Shown: positions 53,010 to 62,027 of the stretch, piece after piece
Layout of the letters: every line of letters begins with the position of its first letter
Numbering within the stretch: position 1 is the stretch's first letter
From: UBA2040 sp041674745
GTDB taxonomy: Bacteria > Bacteroidota > Bacteroidia > Flavobacteriales_D > Crocinitomicaceae
Assembly (NCBI GenBank): GCA_041674745.1
Contig: JBAYVD010000002.1
Span: 186,001 to 250,000 of the forward strand
Length of the DNA: 64,000 nucleotides
Direction of reading: 5' to 3'
Translations under genes and position numbers: made by a program
The notes under the pieces: model-generated
Told to the model about the DNA's origin: nothing
Database searches by the model: none
The model's input: the letters and a program-made list of their open reading frames with translations, nothing else

Positions 53010-54059
53010 CTATCTATTTTTTGATCGACGTTGTTTTTCTGCTAAAACGACTAAATTCCACAGTGCTCTGGCTCCAACATTGGCATCCCATTCGTCATCC
53101 GAACCAGGTGCTACTTCATTCAAGTCAAAACCAATGATTTCGCGTCCAGATTCTAAAAGCGAGAAGAACAAATAATTGATTTCTTGCAATTGAAAACCGC
53201 CAGCAACAGGCGTACCTGTATTCGGACAAAGTGCAGGATTTAACCCATCAATATCAAATGAAATATAGACTTTGTGTGGCAATTCAGCAATGATTTCTTG
53301 CACCTGATCTTTCCATGTTTTACCAGCATATTGATCATTTTTCAATTGCCAATCAAAGAAAGTCTGTATTCGACCATTGCTGTTTTCAATCAATTCAACT
53401 TCAGACGGAGCAATATCTCGAATCCCAACCTGCACCAAACGAATCATGTTCTCGCACGATTTCAATGCATTGAACATGATACTCGCGTGGGATTGTTCAA
53501 AACCTTCATAAGCATCCCGCAAATCAGCGTGTGCATCGATTTGAAGAACACCAAAGTGTTCACCTTTTTCATTCAATGCTTCCAATAATCCAAGTGGGGT
53601 GCTGTGTTCTCCACCCAAAATACCGACTAATTTTCCTTCAGCTAATAATTTACGAGAACGTTCTTTCAAATTTTCTTTCAAAGCCAAATGACCGGCATTG
53701 ATTTCTGCTACCACATCTCGAAAATGCGCATTTGCAGTGACATCCCCACCATTTTCAAGAAAATCAATGTATTCAATACAACCCAAGCAATATTTGTCGT
53801 TGATTTCTTTCCACTCTTTGGAAATTGGCGTCATGAATACTTTTGTTTCGAACGCATTTTCCAATTCTGGGTGGTAAAAATCCAATTGAAGTGATGCCGC
53901 CAAAATTGCTTTCGGACCGTCGCTTGTACCTTTTCCATAAGAAGCGGTTGCATCCCAGGGAACTGGAATCAATACAAAATCTGCCTCCTTTTCTTCAACC
54001 GGAAAACCAAAAATATTTCCATTTGGAAGCGCAATGCCATTTGGGTCGTAATTTGCCAT
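53010..54059 (-). CDS. speB: Ureohydrolase, agmatinase/arginase family
   Basis: This 349-residue manganese ureohydrolase has all four metal motifs: GGEHSTP, DAHADLR (Asp/His pairs), SFDIDGLNP, and a glutamate near IGFDLNEVAP. At 349 residues it is longer than E. coli SpeB (about 306), with an N-terminal extension and an insertion near 85-120 containing Cys-x2-Cys. The gene lies 1 base after the SpeD-SpeE fusion, so it is part of the polyamine unit. It may hydrolyse agmatine to putrescine, or N1-aminopropylagmatine to spermidine. Sequence alone does not decide between these. Confidence 0.85.
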   Translation of the reverse strand: MANYDPNGIALPNGNIFGFPVEEKEADFVLIPVPWDATASYGKGTSDGPKAILAASLQLDFYHPELENAFETKVFMTPISKEWKEINDKYCLGCIEYIDFLENGGDVTANAHFRDVVAEINAGHLALKENLKERSRKLLAEGKLVGILGGEHSTPLGLLEALNEKGEHFGVLQIDAHADLRDAYEGFEQSHASIMFNALKSCENMIRLVQVGIRDIAPSEVELIENSNGRIQTFFDWQLKNDQYAGKTWKDQVQEIIAELPHKVYISFDIDGLNPALCPNTGTPVAGGFQLQEINYLFFSLLESGREIIGFDLNEVAPGSDDEWDANVGARALWNLVVLAEKQRRSKNR

Positions 54060-54060
54060 T

Positions 54061-55353
54061 TTATTTTACCATTTCTTTAACGAAATTCGGTGTTGCAAAA
54101 CTACCCGTATGAATGTCTGAGTTGTAATAACGCAATCCTTTTGCTGCAACAAACTCATCAATTTCTGCTTGATTGGTAATTTTTTTCGGATGTTTATCCC
54201 CTTTGATTCCGTATTGGAAACTCCACATTCCAGTAGGGTATGTAGGAACAAAGAACAAACTGATAGGTGCTTTCTCTTTTCCAAAAATACCTTGCAAAGT
54301 TCGGTTCAATTCTGAAAATGCTTTGTCGTTGAATTTCGGAGATTCTCCTTGGGCAACCAAAATACCATCTGATTTAAGCGCATTGTAGCAATTGGTGTAA
54401 AATTCAACTGAGAACAAACCTTCTGCCGGTCCAACTGGATCTGAGCCATCCACAATCACTAAATCGTAGAAATCTTGTTTTGCATTTTTCACATATTCAA
54501 TTCCGTCACCTACAATTAATTCCAATTTAGGATTATCAAAAGCTGCTGCGATTTCTGGCAAAAATTCTTTGCATGAATTGATCACTTCTCCATCGATTTC
54601 AACCATCGTAACTTTCTCAACAGATTCATGACGCAAAATTTCGCGAACTGTTCCACCGTCTCCACCACCAATCACCAAAACATTTTTCACATTTCCGTGC
54701 GTAAACATAGATGGATGCGAAATCATTTCGTGGTAGTGGAATTCATCATCAATGGTTGTCATGACCATATCGTCCAATGCCAACATTTTGCCGTATTTGT
54801 ATGATTCCAAAATTCTTACCCGTTGAAATGGCGACTGAACATCGTAGAAAACTTCTCCTGTAAAACGCAAGGAAAGCGCTTGATTGTCATCCTTATCCGT
54901 GAACCATACGTTACGCGTATAAAAGTCTGGGTTTTTCCAAACCGTTCCTTCTTCCTGCGCTTTTTGTCGCATGGAAGTCATATCAAAATTGTTTCTTGTC
55001 AACAAGTTAACAGAACCTCGTTTCATTTCCAAAGCAGAATAGGATTTCGCTTGAAAAGCTTCTTTCAACATATCAAAAGAAATCCAAGCATCCATATCTC
55101 CGCAAGTAAACAAATCTACCGCTGCATAACCGTATTCAGGCCAAGTATGAATCGCTAAATGACTTTCTTCAATTACGACCACACCGGATACTCCATATGG
55201 AGAAAAATGGTGGAAAGTTGAATTGATAACTGTCGCTCCAGCCGCTCTTGCTGCTGCAACCATATCACGTTCAATTCCTGCGACATCGTTCATCAGTTTC
55301 GGTTCGCAATTCATAAATTCTACCAAAATGTGGTTTCCTAAAGCTATACTCAT
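54061..55353 (-). CDS. speE: S-adenosylmethionine decarboxylase - aminopropyltransferase fusion (SpeD-SpeE)
   Basis: The 430-residue protein has two domains. Residues 1-125 are a short bacterial AdoMet decarboxylase with the self-cleavage site Glu63-Ser64 (IEESHLAIHTWPE), His69 and Cys84. Residues 145-430 are a spermidine synthase-like aminopropyltransferase with EVFYDVQSPFQ, LDDMVMTT, HEMISHP, the AdoMet-binding GGGDGG (229-234) and VDGSDPVGPA. One polypeptide therefore both makes decarboxylated AdoMet and transfers the aminopropyl group. The gene heads a two-gene unit with the ureohydrolase. No arginine decarboxylase is in the window. A -7 element lies just upstream. Confidence 0.93.
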   Translation of the reverse strand: MSIALGNHILVEFMNCEPKLMNDVAGIERDMVAAARAAGATVINSTFHHFSPYGVSGVVVIEESHLAIHTWPEYGYAAVDLFTCGDMDAWISFDMLKEAFQAKSYSALEMKRGSVNLLTRNNFDMTSMRQKAQEEGTVWKNPDFYTRNVWFTDKDDNQALSLRFTGEVFYDVQSPFQRVRILESYKYGKMLALDDMVMTTIDDEFHYHEMISHPSMFTHGNVKNVLVIGGGDGGTVREILRHESVEKVTMVEIDGEVINSCKEFLPEIAAAFDNPKLELIVGDGIEYVKNAKQDFYDLVIVDGSDPVGPAEGLFSVEFYTNCYNALKSDGILVAQGESPKFNDKAFSELNRTLQGIFGKEKAPISLFFVPTYPTGMWSFQYGIKGDKHPKKITNQAEIDEFVAAKGLRYYNSDIHTGSFATPNFVKEMVK

Positions 55354-55376
55354 TTCTGTTACTATTAATTGGACGA

Positions 55377-55384
55377 CAAATATA
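55377..55384 (-). promoter_or_regulatory. Candidate -7 promoter element for the speDE-speB unit
   Basis: On the minus strand this reads TATATTTG, an exact TAnnTTTG match, 23 bases before the ATG at 55353. Confidence 0.45.
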
Positions 55385-55470
55385 TTGGTTAATAAATTAT
55401 TTTAGGCTGATTTGAGGATGGAATTTCCAATAAATACTGAATATTTAACGAAGAATTAACCAAAGAAATT

Positions 55471-56253
55471 CTAAAACTTCTCAATTGCTCCCAGCCCAAA
55501 AAGAGCGAAATCATATTTACAAGGATCTTTTGGGTCCAATTGTTTCAAATTTTCCATCAATTCCTCCAACGCTTGCCAATCATCCTGTTTGCGCGTAATC
55601 AATCCCAATTTTCGTCCAATATTGCTCGTATGAACATCCAAAGGTAGATACAAATCGCTTTTTGGAATGGAATTCCAAATGCCAAAATCAACGCCAGTTG
55701 AATTGTCCCGAACCATCCAACGTAAAAACATATTGATTCGTTTGGCGGCAGATTTTTTCAAAGGATTGGCGAGGTGCTTTTCACTTCGTTTTTCATGGGG
55801 ATAGGAAAGGAGCTCTGTTCTGAAATTCACGATGCGCCCTTTTATTCCAGTAATTACTGGGTTCTCGGTAAATGCAGCTTCCAAGGAAATTTGTTTTTTA
55901 TAAATTTCTCGCAAGGCGCCTACAAAAAACTGTAAGTCACTCTTTTGAAAAGTTCGGTGCACAAAATGCAAATGGGCAAAATCAGCATCCGTATGGTTTA
56001 AAACAAACTGATAGGGTTCATTTTCAAAAATTTCTACCAATCGATTGCCGCTGGTAATAATCGATTTTCGATTTCCCCAAGCAATGGTTGCCATGAGTAA
56101 ACCCATGATTTCTATATCTTCTTTTCTTGAAAATCGGTGCACAACGCCTAATGGATCGTCGGCTAAAAAGTCAGATTGATTGAATTGAATGGTTTTCTCA
56201 TCGAGAAAAACTTTTAATTCTTTAAAAGAAAGTCCGTTATATAAATTGTCCAT
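55471..56253 (-). CDS. TIGR02757 family protein
   Basis: The 260-residue soluble protein contains FLADDPLGVVHRF, an IAWGNRKSI segment, FFVGALREIY, KRINMFLRWMVR and LPLDVHTSNIGR, which I recognise as the Bacteroidota TIGR02757 conserved family. No biochemical role is known to me. I choose ATG 56253, giving MDNLYNGLSF. A longer frame reaches 56409 but would run through lolD and encodes no conserved sequence. It overlaps the end of lolD by 17 bases and is the last gene of ribBA-lolD-TIGR02757. Confidence 0.82.
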   Translation of the reverse strand: MDNLYNGLSFKELKVFLDEKTIQFNQSDFLADDPLGVVHRFSRKEDIEIMGLLMATIAWGNRKSIITSGNRLVEIFENEPYQFVLNHTDADFAHLHFVHRTFQKSDLQFFVGALREIYKKQISLEAAFTENPVITGIKGRIVNFRTELLSYPHEKRSEKHLANPLKKSAAKRINMFLRWMVRDNSTGVDFGIWNSIPKSDLYLPLDVHTSNIGRKLGLITRKQDDWQALEELMENLKQLDPKDPCKYDFALFGLGAIEKF

Positions 56254-56887
56254 CCAACATTTGGAGCTTTCGATCGGCCATGTTTGCCAATTTCTCGTTG
56301 TGTGTAACAATAACGAAAGTATGGTTGAACTGATCGCGCAAATCAAAAAATAATTGATGCAAAGCTTCAGAATTGGTGGAATCCAGATTTCCGGAAGGTT
56401 CATCCGCAAAAATTACTTTTGGTTGATTGATCAAGGCTCTAGCAACCGAAACGCGTTGTTGCTCACCACCCGATAATTCTTGCGGTTGATGCGAGGCTCG
56501 ATTGGCCAATCCCAGGATATCCAAATACTTTTCAGCTTTGGCTTTCGCTTCACTTTTGGATTCTCCTTTAATTAATGCTGGCAACATCACATTTTCAAGC
56601 GCAGTAAACTCAGGTAACAATTGATGAAACTGGAAAATGAAGCCCAAATTTTCATTGCGAAACTGAGCCATTTTACGTTCGGACAATTTGGTAATATCAG
56701 TACCAGCAATTTGAATCGATCCATTGTCGGATTTATCCAACGAACCCAAAATTTGTAAAAGTGTTGTTTTACCTGCGCCAGAAGAACCCACAATGGAAAC
56801 GATTTCTCCAGATTTAACATGCAAATCAATTCCTTTCAGAATTTCTAATTCACCATATTTTTTGAAAATCCCGTTCGCCTGTAACAT
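56237..56887 (-). CDS. lolD: LolD-like ABC transporter ATP-binding protein
   Basis: This 216-residue ABC ATPase has Walker A GSSGAGKTT (34-42), Q-loop FQFHQLLPEFTALEN, signature LSGGEQQR, Walker B KVIFADEPSGNLDS and switch His in IVTHNEK. The SGNLDS and FQ-x-H-x-LLPEF features are those of the MacB/LolD subfamily, which with LolCE extracts lipoproteins for transport to the outer membrane. No permease gene is adjacent. Its start overlaps the ribBA stop by 1 base (TAATG) and its end overlaps the TIGR02757 gene, so it is translationally coupled on both sides. Confidence 0.87.
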   Translation of the reverse strand: MLQANGIFKKYGELEILKGIDLHVKSGEIVSIVGSSGAGKTTLLQILGSLDKSDNGSIQIAGTDITKLSERKMAQFRNENLGFIFQFHQLLPEFTALENVMLPALIKGESKSEAKAKAEKYLDILGLANRASHQPQELSGGEQQRVSVARALINQPKVIFADEPSGNLDSTNSEALHQLFFDLRDQFNHTFVIVTHNEKLANMADRKLQMLDGQFI

Positions 56888-58101
56888 TATTTGTCCATTT
56901 TCAAACTATGGCCCATTTTGTCTCTTTTGGTTTTTAAATAGTGATCATTGTGCACATTGCTATCAATTTCTAATGCAACATTTTCAACAATCTCCAAACC
57001 ATAACCAACTAAACCGGAGCGTTTTGTTGGATTATTAGACATCAAACGCATTTTAACAATTCCCATGTCTCGAATGATTTGAGCACCAATTCCATAATCA
57101 CGACTATCGGCTTTGAAACCCAATTCTATGTTCGCTTCAACAGTATCACGACCTTGTTCTTGTAATTTATACGCCTTCAATTTGTTTACCAAACCAATAC
57201 CACGACCTTCTTGATTCAAATAGATGATGGCTCCTTTGCCTTCTTTTTCGATCATTTCCATGGCTTTGTGCAACTGAGGTCCACAATCGCAACGGCAAGA
57301 GCCGAAAATATCGCCTGTCATGCAGGATGAATGAACACGGACTAAAACGGAATCATTCTTGTCCCATTCTCCTTTGTATAATACTAAATGTTCCTTGCCA
57401 GTATTAATTTCTCTGTAAGCAGCCATTTTAAAATCGCCTTGCTCAGTCGGTAAATGAACTTCCACCATTCTTTCAATCAAAGATTCAGTGGTCAATCGAT
57501 ATTGAATTAAATCTTCTATGGAAACAATTTTCAACCCAAAGCGTTTCGCAATTTCAAGCAACTGAGGCAAACGCGCCATTGTTCCATCTTCGTTGAGAAT
57601 TTCAACAATAACACCTGCTGCTTCAAAACCTGCTAATCTGGAAAAATCAATCGCTGCCTCCGTGTGTCCTGCTCTGCGTAAAACGCCACCTTTCTTTGCT
57701 CGCAGTGGAAAAATATGGCCTGGTTTTCCCAATTCTTCCGGTTTAATAGTTGGATCGATTAGAGCCAAAACCGTTTTGGATCGGTCAGAAGCTGAAATCC
57801 CTGTCGTGCAACCATGACCAATTAAGTCAACAGAAACGGTAAAAGGAGTTTCGTAGGCTGCTGTATTGCTTTGCACCATTAAACTCAAGCCTAACTCGTC
57901 ACATTTGTCTTCCACAATCGGCGCACAAATCAATCCTCGTCCATGCGTAGCCATGAAATTGATAATCTCCGGAGTCACGTTGCGCGCAGCCGTTAGAAAA
58001 TCACCTTCATTCTCACGATCTTCATCATCTACAACAATGATTACTTTTCCGTTTTTTATATCTTCGATTGCTTCTTCAATCGTATTTAATTTTCCGCTCA
58101 T
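56887..58101 (-). CDS. ribBA: Bifunctional riboflavin biosynthesis protein RibBA
   Basis: The 404-residue protein has two enzymes. Residues 1-205 are 3,4-dihydroxy-2-butanone-4-phosphate synthase with DDEDRENEGD, THGRGLICAP and the HTEAAIDF motif. Residues 206-404 are GTP cyclohydrolase II with VRVHSSCMTGDIFGSCRCDC (three zinc Cys) and NQEGRGIGL. Together they start both branches of riboflavin synthesis. The -7 element overlaps the candidate clpB terminator upstream. No FMN riboswitch is visible in the 60-base gap. Coupled by 1 base to lolD. Confidence 0.95.
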   Translation of the reverse strand: MSGKLNTIEEAIEDIKNGKVIIVVDDEDRENEGDFLTAARNVTPEIINFMATHGRGLICAPIVEDKCDELGLSLMVQSNTAAYETPFTVSVDLIGHGCTTGISASDRSKTVLALIDPTIKPEELGKPGHIFPLRAKKGGVLRRAGHTEAAIDFSRLAGFEAAGVIVEILNEDGTMARLPQLLEIAKRFGLKIVSIEDLIQYRLTTESLIERMVEVHLPTEQGDFKMAAYREINTGKEHLVLYKGEWDKNDSVLVRVHSSCMTGDIFGSCRCDCGPQLHKAMEMIEKEGKGAIIYLNQEGRGIGLVNKLKAYKLQEQGRDTVEANIELGFKADSRDYGIGAQIIRDMGIVKMRLMSNNPTKRSGLVGYGLEIVENVALEIDSNVHNDHYLKTKRDKMGHSLKMDK

Positions 58102-58118
58102 TTCCTTGAAATTCCTTG

Positions 58119-58126
58119 CAAAAATA
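58119..58126 (-). promoter_or_regulatory. Candidate -7 promoter element for ribBA
   Basis: On the minus strand this reads TATTTTTG, an exact TAnnTTTG match, 17 bases before the ATG. It coincides with the T-rich tail of the hairpin at 58128-58148. Confidence 0.45.
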
Positions 58127-58148
58127 AGGCTAATTTATGAAACTAGCC
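58120..58148 (-). terminator. Possible terminator of clpB overlapping the ribBA promoter
   Basis: GGCTA pairs with TAGCC and TTT with AAA around a 3-base loop, with one mismatch (8 paired bases). It is followed on the minus strand by a T-rich TTATTTTTG. It begins 14 bases after the clpB stop. Confidence 0.4.
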
Positions 58149-58161
58149 ATTTCCTGAATGA

Positions 58162-60786
58162 TTAAACAGTACGAAGCTCTTCTTGTTCGTTGATCGGTTT
58201 ACGAAAAACGACTTTCCCGTCGAATACATCCATGATAACATTCTGATCTACATTCACTTTGTTCGCTAATATTGATTTTGAAAGTTCGTTTAAAATTTGC
58301 TTTTGAATCAATCTTTTTACGGGTCTCGCTCCAAAGAAAGGGTCGTAACCAGCATTCGCTACCCAATCTGTTGCTTCTTCGGAAATCACCAAATGATACC
58401 CTTTTTCTTTCATTTTTTGAACCAAATTATCCAATTGTATCGTTACGATTTCCTTGATATTGGATTTTGTCAAAGGAGTAAACAAAAGTATTTCATCAAT
58501 CCGGTTTAGAAACTCTGGACGAATCGTTTGTTTGAGCAACTCATCAATCATAAACTTGGTTTTTTCAGCGATTTCGGGATAATCACTTTCTTTTGCACCT
58601 TCAAATTTTTCATGAATTTGCTGTGAACCAATGTTGGAAGTCATGATGATGATTGTATTTTTGAAATTCACCAATCGACCTTTGTTGTCAGTCAATCGAC
58701 CATCATCCAGCACTTGTAAAAGTATGTTGAATACATCTGGATGGGCTTTTTCAATTTCATCCAACAAAACAATGGAATAAGGACGACGTCGCACCGCTTC
58801 TGTCAACTGTCCGCCTTCATCGTAACCAACATATCCTGGAGGTGCACCAACCAAACGACTTACGGAATGTTTTTCTTGGTATTCCGACATGTCAATGCGG
58901 GTCATCGCATTTTCATCGTTGAATAAATATTCTGCTAACGCTTTGGCTAATTCTGTTTTACCAACACCTGTGGTACCTAGAAAAATAAATGATCCAATCG
59001 GTTTTTTATCGTCTTGTAACCCAGCTCTGGATCGACGCACTGCATCTGAAACCGCTTCGATGGCCGCTTCTTGGCCAACTACGCGTTTGCCCAGCTCATC
59101 TTCCAAACGCAGCAATTTCTGCACTTCACTTTCAATCATTTTGTTGACCGGTATTCCCGTCCATTTGGAAACAACTTCCGCGATTTCTTCTGCATCAACT
59201 TCTTCCTTGATCAATTTACTATTGGACTGAATCTCGGTTAATTTAACTTTGTTTTCTTCCAGTTTTTGTTCTTCTTCCTTGATTTTACCGTAGCGCAATT
59301 CGGCTACTTTTTCATAATCTCCGTTACGCTCCGCTTGGTCCGCTTCAAATTTGTATTGTTCGATTTTCTCCTTGGAAGCGGTGAGATTTTCAGCCGCGTT
59401 GCGCTCCGTTTGCCATTTCGCAAAGAATATGTCTTTCTTTTCCTTTAATTCAGACAAATCTTTGTCGAGTTGACCCAGTTTTTTTGTGTCATTTTCACGT
59501 TTAATTGCTTCACGTTCAATTTCCAATTGCATGATTTTTCGCTCCAATTCGTCCAATTCAATGGGTTTCGAATTGATTTCCATTTGCAATTTTGCAGCGG
59601 CCTCATCCATCAAATCTATTGCTTTATCGGGCAGGAATCGATCGGTAATATAGCGCTGGGACAATTCAACAGCCGCTAAAATAGCCTCATCTTTAATAAT
59701 TACTTTGTGGTGACTTTCGTATTTTTCTTTAATACCACGTAAAATTGAAACAGCATCTTCTGTGCTTGGTTCGTCCACAAGTACAGTTTGAAACCTTCTC
59801 ACCAAGGCTTTGTCTTTTTCAAAATACTTCTGGTATTCGGCTAAAGTAGTCGCTCCAACCGCTCTTAATTCTCCACGAGCCAAAGCTGGTTTCAAAATAT
59901 TTGCAGCATCCATGGCTCCTTCACCGCCACCAGCACCGACCAAGGTGTGAATTTCATCAATGAATAAAATGATTTCTCCAGCGGAATCAATCACCTCTTT
60001 TACAACGGCTTTTAATCGTTCTTCGAATTCGCCTTTGTATTTTGCTCCGGCCACCAATGCCCCCATATCCAAGGAAAAGACTTTTTTATCAATTAAATTT
60101 TCTGGAACATCACCTTCCACAATTCGATGCGCAATCCCTTCTGCAATTGCCGTTTTACCAACGCCGGGTTCCCCAATTAGAATAGGATTGTTTTTGATTC
60201 TTCTCGATAATATTTGTAGAACTCTGCGAATTTCATCATCACGACCAATCACCGGATCCAATTTCCCATTTTGGGCCATTTCATTCAGATTTTTAGCAAA
60301 CCGATTCAACGATTGATAATTGGAATCTTGCGAAGCATCTTCGACCTTATTTCCGTTTCTTAAACTCATTATTTCTTCAATTAATTTTTTAGTATCTATT
60401 TTGTTGTCCCTGAACAATCGCCCAATGGAATCTGAAGATTCACTGAGCGCAGCCAAAATTGCTTCTCCGCTGACGAATTTATCTTCCCATTTTGTAGCCA
60501 GTTTTTCTGCTTTTTGAAGTGTTCGCAACAAATCATTTGAGATTTGCACTTGAGAACCCTCCGTTTTTGGAAAGCTCGCAACAATCTGTTCTACTGTTTT
60601 GGAGAAGAATTTCAGGTCTATCCCCATTTTTTCAATTAAAAACCCAGTTACATGTTGATCTTTCTGCAACAAGGCAAGCAAAACATGTCCATTTTCCACA
60701 ACGGATTGATTTCTATCTTGAGCTATTACAGTGGCTTCAGACAAAATCTGCTGCGATTTCTGTGTATATTTTTCTAAGTTTATCAT
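58162..60786 (-). CDS. clpB: ATP-dependent disaggregase ClpB
   Basis: This 874-residue Hsp100 protein has a Clp_N domain (1-145), a first AAA+ domain (GEPGVGKTAIAEG near 200, FIDEIHTLVGAGGGEGAMD), and a coiled-coil middle domain (about 405-525, highly charged). The second AAA+ domain has GTTGVGKTELAKALAEYL near 605, GAPPGYVGYDEGG and NRIDEILLF. The middle domain distinguishes it from ClpA and ClpC and marks it as the protein-disaggregating chaperone that works with DnaK. There is no internal break. It faces the glucosaminidase gene across 200 bases of intergenic sequence that contains a direct repeat. Confidence 0.96.
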   Translation of the reverse strand: MINLEKYTQKSQQILSEATVIAQDRNQSVVENGHVLLALLQKDQHVTGFLIEKMGIDLKFFSKTVEQIVASFPKTEGSQVQISNDLLRTLQKAEKLATKWEDKFVSGEAILAALSESSDSIGRLFRDNKIDTKKLIEEIMSLRNGNKVEDASQDSNYQSLNRFAKNLNEMAQNGKLDPVIGRDDEIRRVLQILSRRIKNNPILIGEPGVGKTAIAEGIAHRIVEGDVPENLIDKKVFSLDMGALVAGAKYKGEFEERLKAVVKEVIDSAGEIILFIDEIHTLVGAGGGEGAMDAANILKPALARGELRAVGATTLAEYQKYFEKDKALVRRFQTVLVDEPSTEDAVSILRGIKEKYESHHKVIIKDEAILAAVELSQRYITDRFLPDKAIDLMDEAAAKLQMEINSKPIELDELERKIMQLEIEREAIKRENDTKKLGQLDKDLSELKEKKDIFFAKWQTERNAAENLTASKEKIEQYKFEADQAERNGDYEKVAELRYGKIKEEEQKLEENKVKLTEIQSNSKLIKEEVDAEEIAEVVSKWTGIPVNKMIESEVQKLLRLEDELGKRVVGQEAAIEAVSDAVRRSRAGLQDDKKPIGSFIFLGTTGVGKTELAKALAEYLFNDENAMTRIDMSEYQEKHSVSRLVGAPPGYVGYDEGGQLTEAVRRRPYSIVLLDEIEKAHPDVFNILLQVLDDGRLTDNKGRLVNFKNTIIIMTSNIGSQQIHEKFEGAKESDYPEIAEKTKFMIDELLKQTIRPEFLNRIDEILLFTPLTKSNIKEIVTIQLDNLVQKMKEKGYHLVISEEATDWVANAGYDPFFGARPVKRLIQKQILNELSKSILANKVNVDQNVIMDVFDGKVVFRKPINEQEELRTV

Positions 60787-60870
60787 GATCTGTTTTATTC
60801 TATAGTTCAGGTCTCAAATCTCAATCCAATTTAAAAAATCGGAAAAAAAGACTGGTTTTTACAGCCCGTT

Positions 60871-60883
60871 TGTCAAAATGTCA
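60871..60883 (-). repeat. TGACA direct repeat upstream of clpB
   Basis: On the minus strand this reads TGACA-TTT-TGACA, ending about 85 bases before the clpB start. A possible regulator or sigma-factor site; two identical 5-mers 3 bases apart can also arise by chance. Confidence 0.25.
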
Positions 60884-60986
60884 GCTGAAATTGTTAATAA
60901 GTGAACTTTCCATTGTTCATATCTGTAACCATTTCAAAACAAGCCCGTACACATGGACATTGTAACGAATATAAATTCAATATCCG

Positions 60987-61901
60987 ATGAAAAGAAAATT
61001 CTTATTTCTATCCGTTTTATTCCTAAGCAATGCTTACGGCGCCAATCTTGATAAAACAGCTTTAAAGATGGATTACATCGATAAATGGAGAACAACCGCC
61101 ATTCAACAAATGATTCAAACGAAGATACCGGCCAGTATTACGTTGGCTCAAGGTATTATTGAAAGCGCAGCTGGAACTTCAGAATTGGCCACAAAAGGTA
61201 ACAATCATTTTGGTATTAAATGTCATGAGTGGGACGGTGACCGCATGTTTCATGATGATGATTTAAAAGGTGAGTGTTTTCGTGTTTATGGAACCGCTGA
61301 ACTATCTTTTGTAGACCACAGCGAATTTTTGATCAATCGGCCTCGTTATGCAGAACTTTTTGCTTTGAACACAACTGATTACAAAGGCTGGGCAAGAGGG
61401 TTGAAAAAAGCAGGATATGCCACCAATCCTCAGTATGCAACTATGTTAATCAATCTAATTGAAGAATTTCATTTAGATGATTATGACGCAAGCGTATTAC
61501 CGCAAAAGAAAAAACATTCATTTTTGACGTCTGGTAACAACAAAGATGGTCGACTTCATCCCGTTGAATCAAAAGACAACAGCAGCAAATTCATTGTGGC
61601 TCAAAAAGGAGATACTTACTATCGAATTTCACAAGAATTCAGCATGGCCATGTGGGAATTGCGTCAATACAATGATTTTGAAGCGAAAAAAGATGTTTTA
61701 GAAGAAGGAGATATCGTTTATATTCAACCGAAAAAGCGAAAAGCAGGTAACGAGAAAGAATACATTGTTAAAAAGAAAATGGAGTCCTTGGCCTCTGTTT
61801 CACAAGATTTAGGAATCAAACTAAAAGTTTTGGAAAAGAAAAATCCAGAATTCACCTCTTCAGAGCTATTATCTAGCGGTACCAAGGTTAGATTAAAATA
61901 G
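60987..61901 (+). CDS. Exported N-acetylglucosaminidase (GH73-like) with LysM domains
   Basis: The 304-residue protein has a signal peptide ending near SNAYG. A FlgJ/GH73-type glucosaminidase domain covers about 30-165, with the catalytic Glu in LAQGIIESAAGTSELA and then GNNHFGIKCHEW and a YATNPQYA motif. Two C-terminal LysM-like domains cover about 203-248 (VAQKGDTYYRISQEF) and about 255-304. The enzyme should hydrolyse the glycan backbone of peptidoglycan during growth or division. It is divergent from clpB and followed by a terminator. Confidence 0.9.
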   Translation: MKRKFLFLSVLFLSNAYGANLDKTALKMDYIDKWRTTAIQQMIQTKIPASITLAQGIIESAAGTSELATKGNNHFGIKCHEWDGDRMFHDDDLKGECFRVYGTAELSFVDHSEFLINRPRYAELFALNTTDYKGWARGLKKAGYATNPQYATMLINLIEEFHLDDYDASVLPQKKKHSFLTSGNNKDGRLHPVESKDNSSKFIVAQKGDTYYRISQEFSMAMWELRQYNDFEAKKDVLEEGDIVYIQPKKRKAGNEKEYIVKKKMESLASVSQDLGIKLKVLEKKNPEFTSSELLSSGTKVRLK

Positions 61902-61922
61902 TTGATACTTTACTTTAAAGAA

Positions 61923-61954
61923 AAAATGCTCGATTTTTATCGGGCATTTTTTTT
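61923..61954 (+). terminator. Rho-independent terminator after the glucosaminidase gene
   Basis: A 12-bp stem (61923-61934 with 61939-61950, one G-T wobble) with a TTTT loop is followed by more T. It starts 21 bases after the stop. Confidence 0.85.
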
Positions 61955-62027
61955 ATTCGTACTTTAGCTTTCAAAGAATTGTAATTTCTTGCAGTGAATT
62001 TCGTCTTAATTTCAAAAGCAACTACAA

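Noticed and set aside
56254..56409. Longer N-terminus (52 extra residues) for the TIGR02757 protein
   Set aside because: The extension would overlap most of the lolD 3' end, has no conserved sequence, and looks like the shadow of lolD. ATG 56253 begins the conserved part.
58102..58161. FMN riboswitch upstream of ribBA
   Set aside because: The whole gap to clpB is 60 bases, too short for an RFN element, and no conserved RFN pairing is visible.
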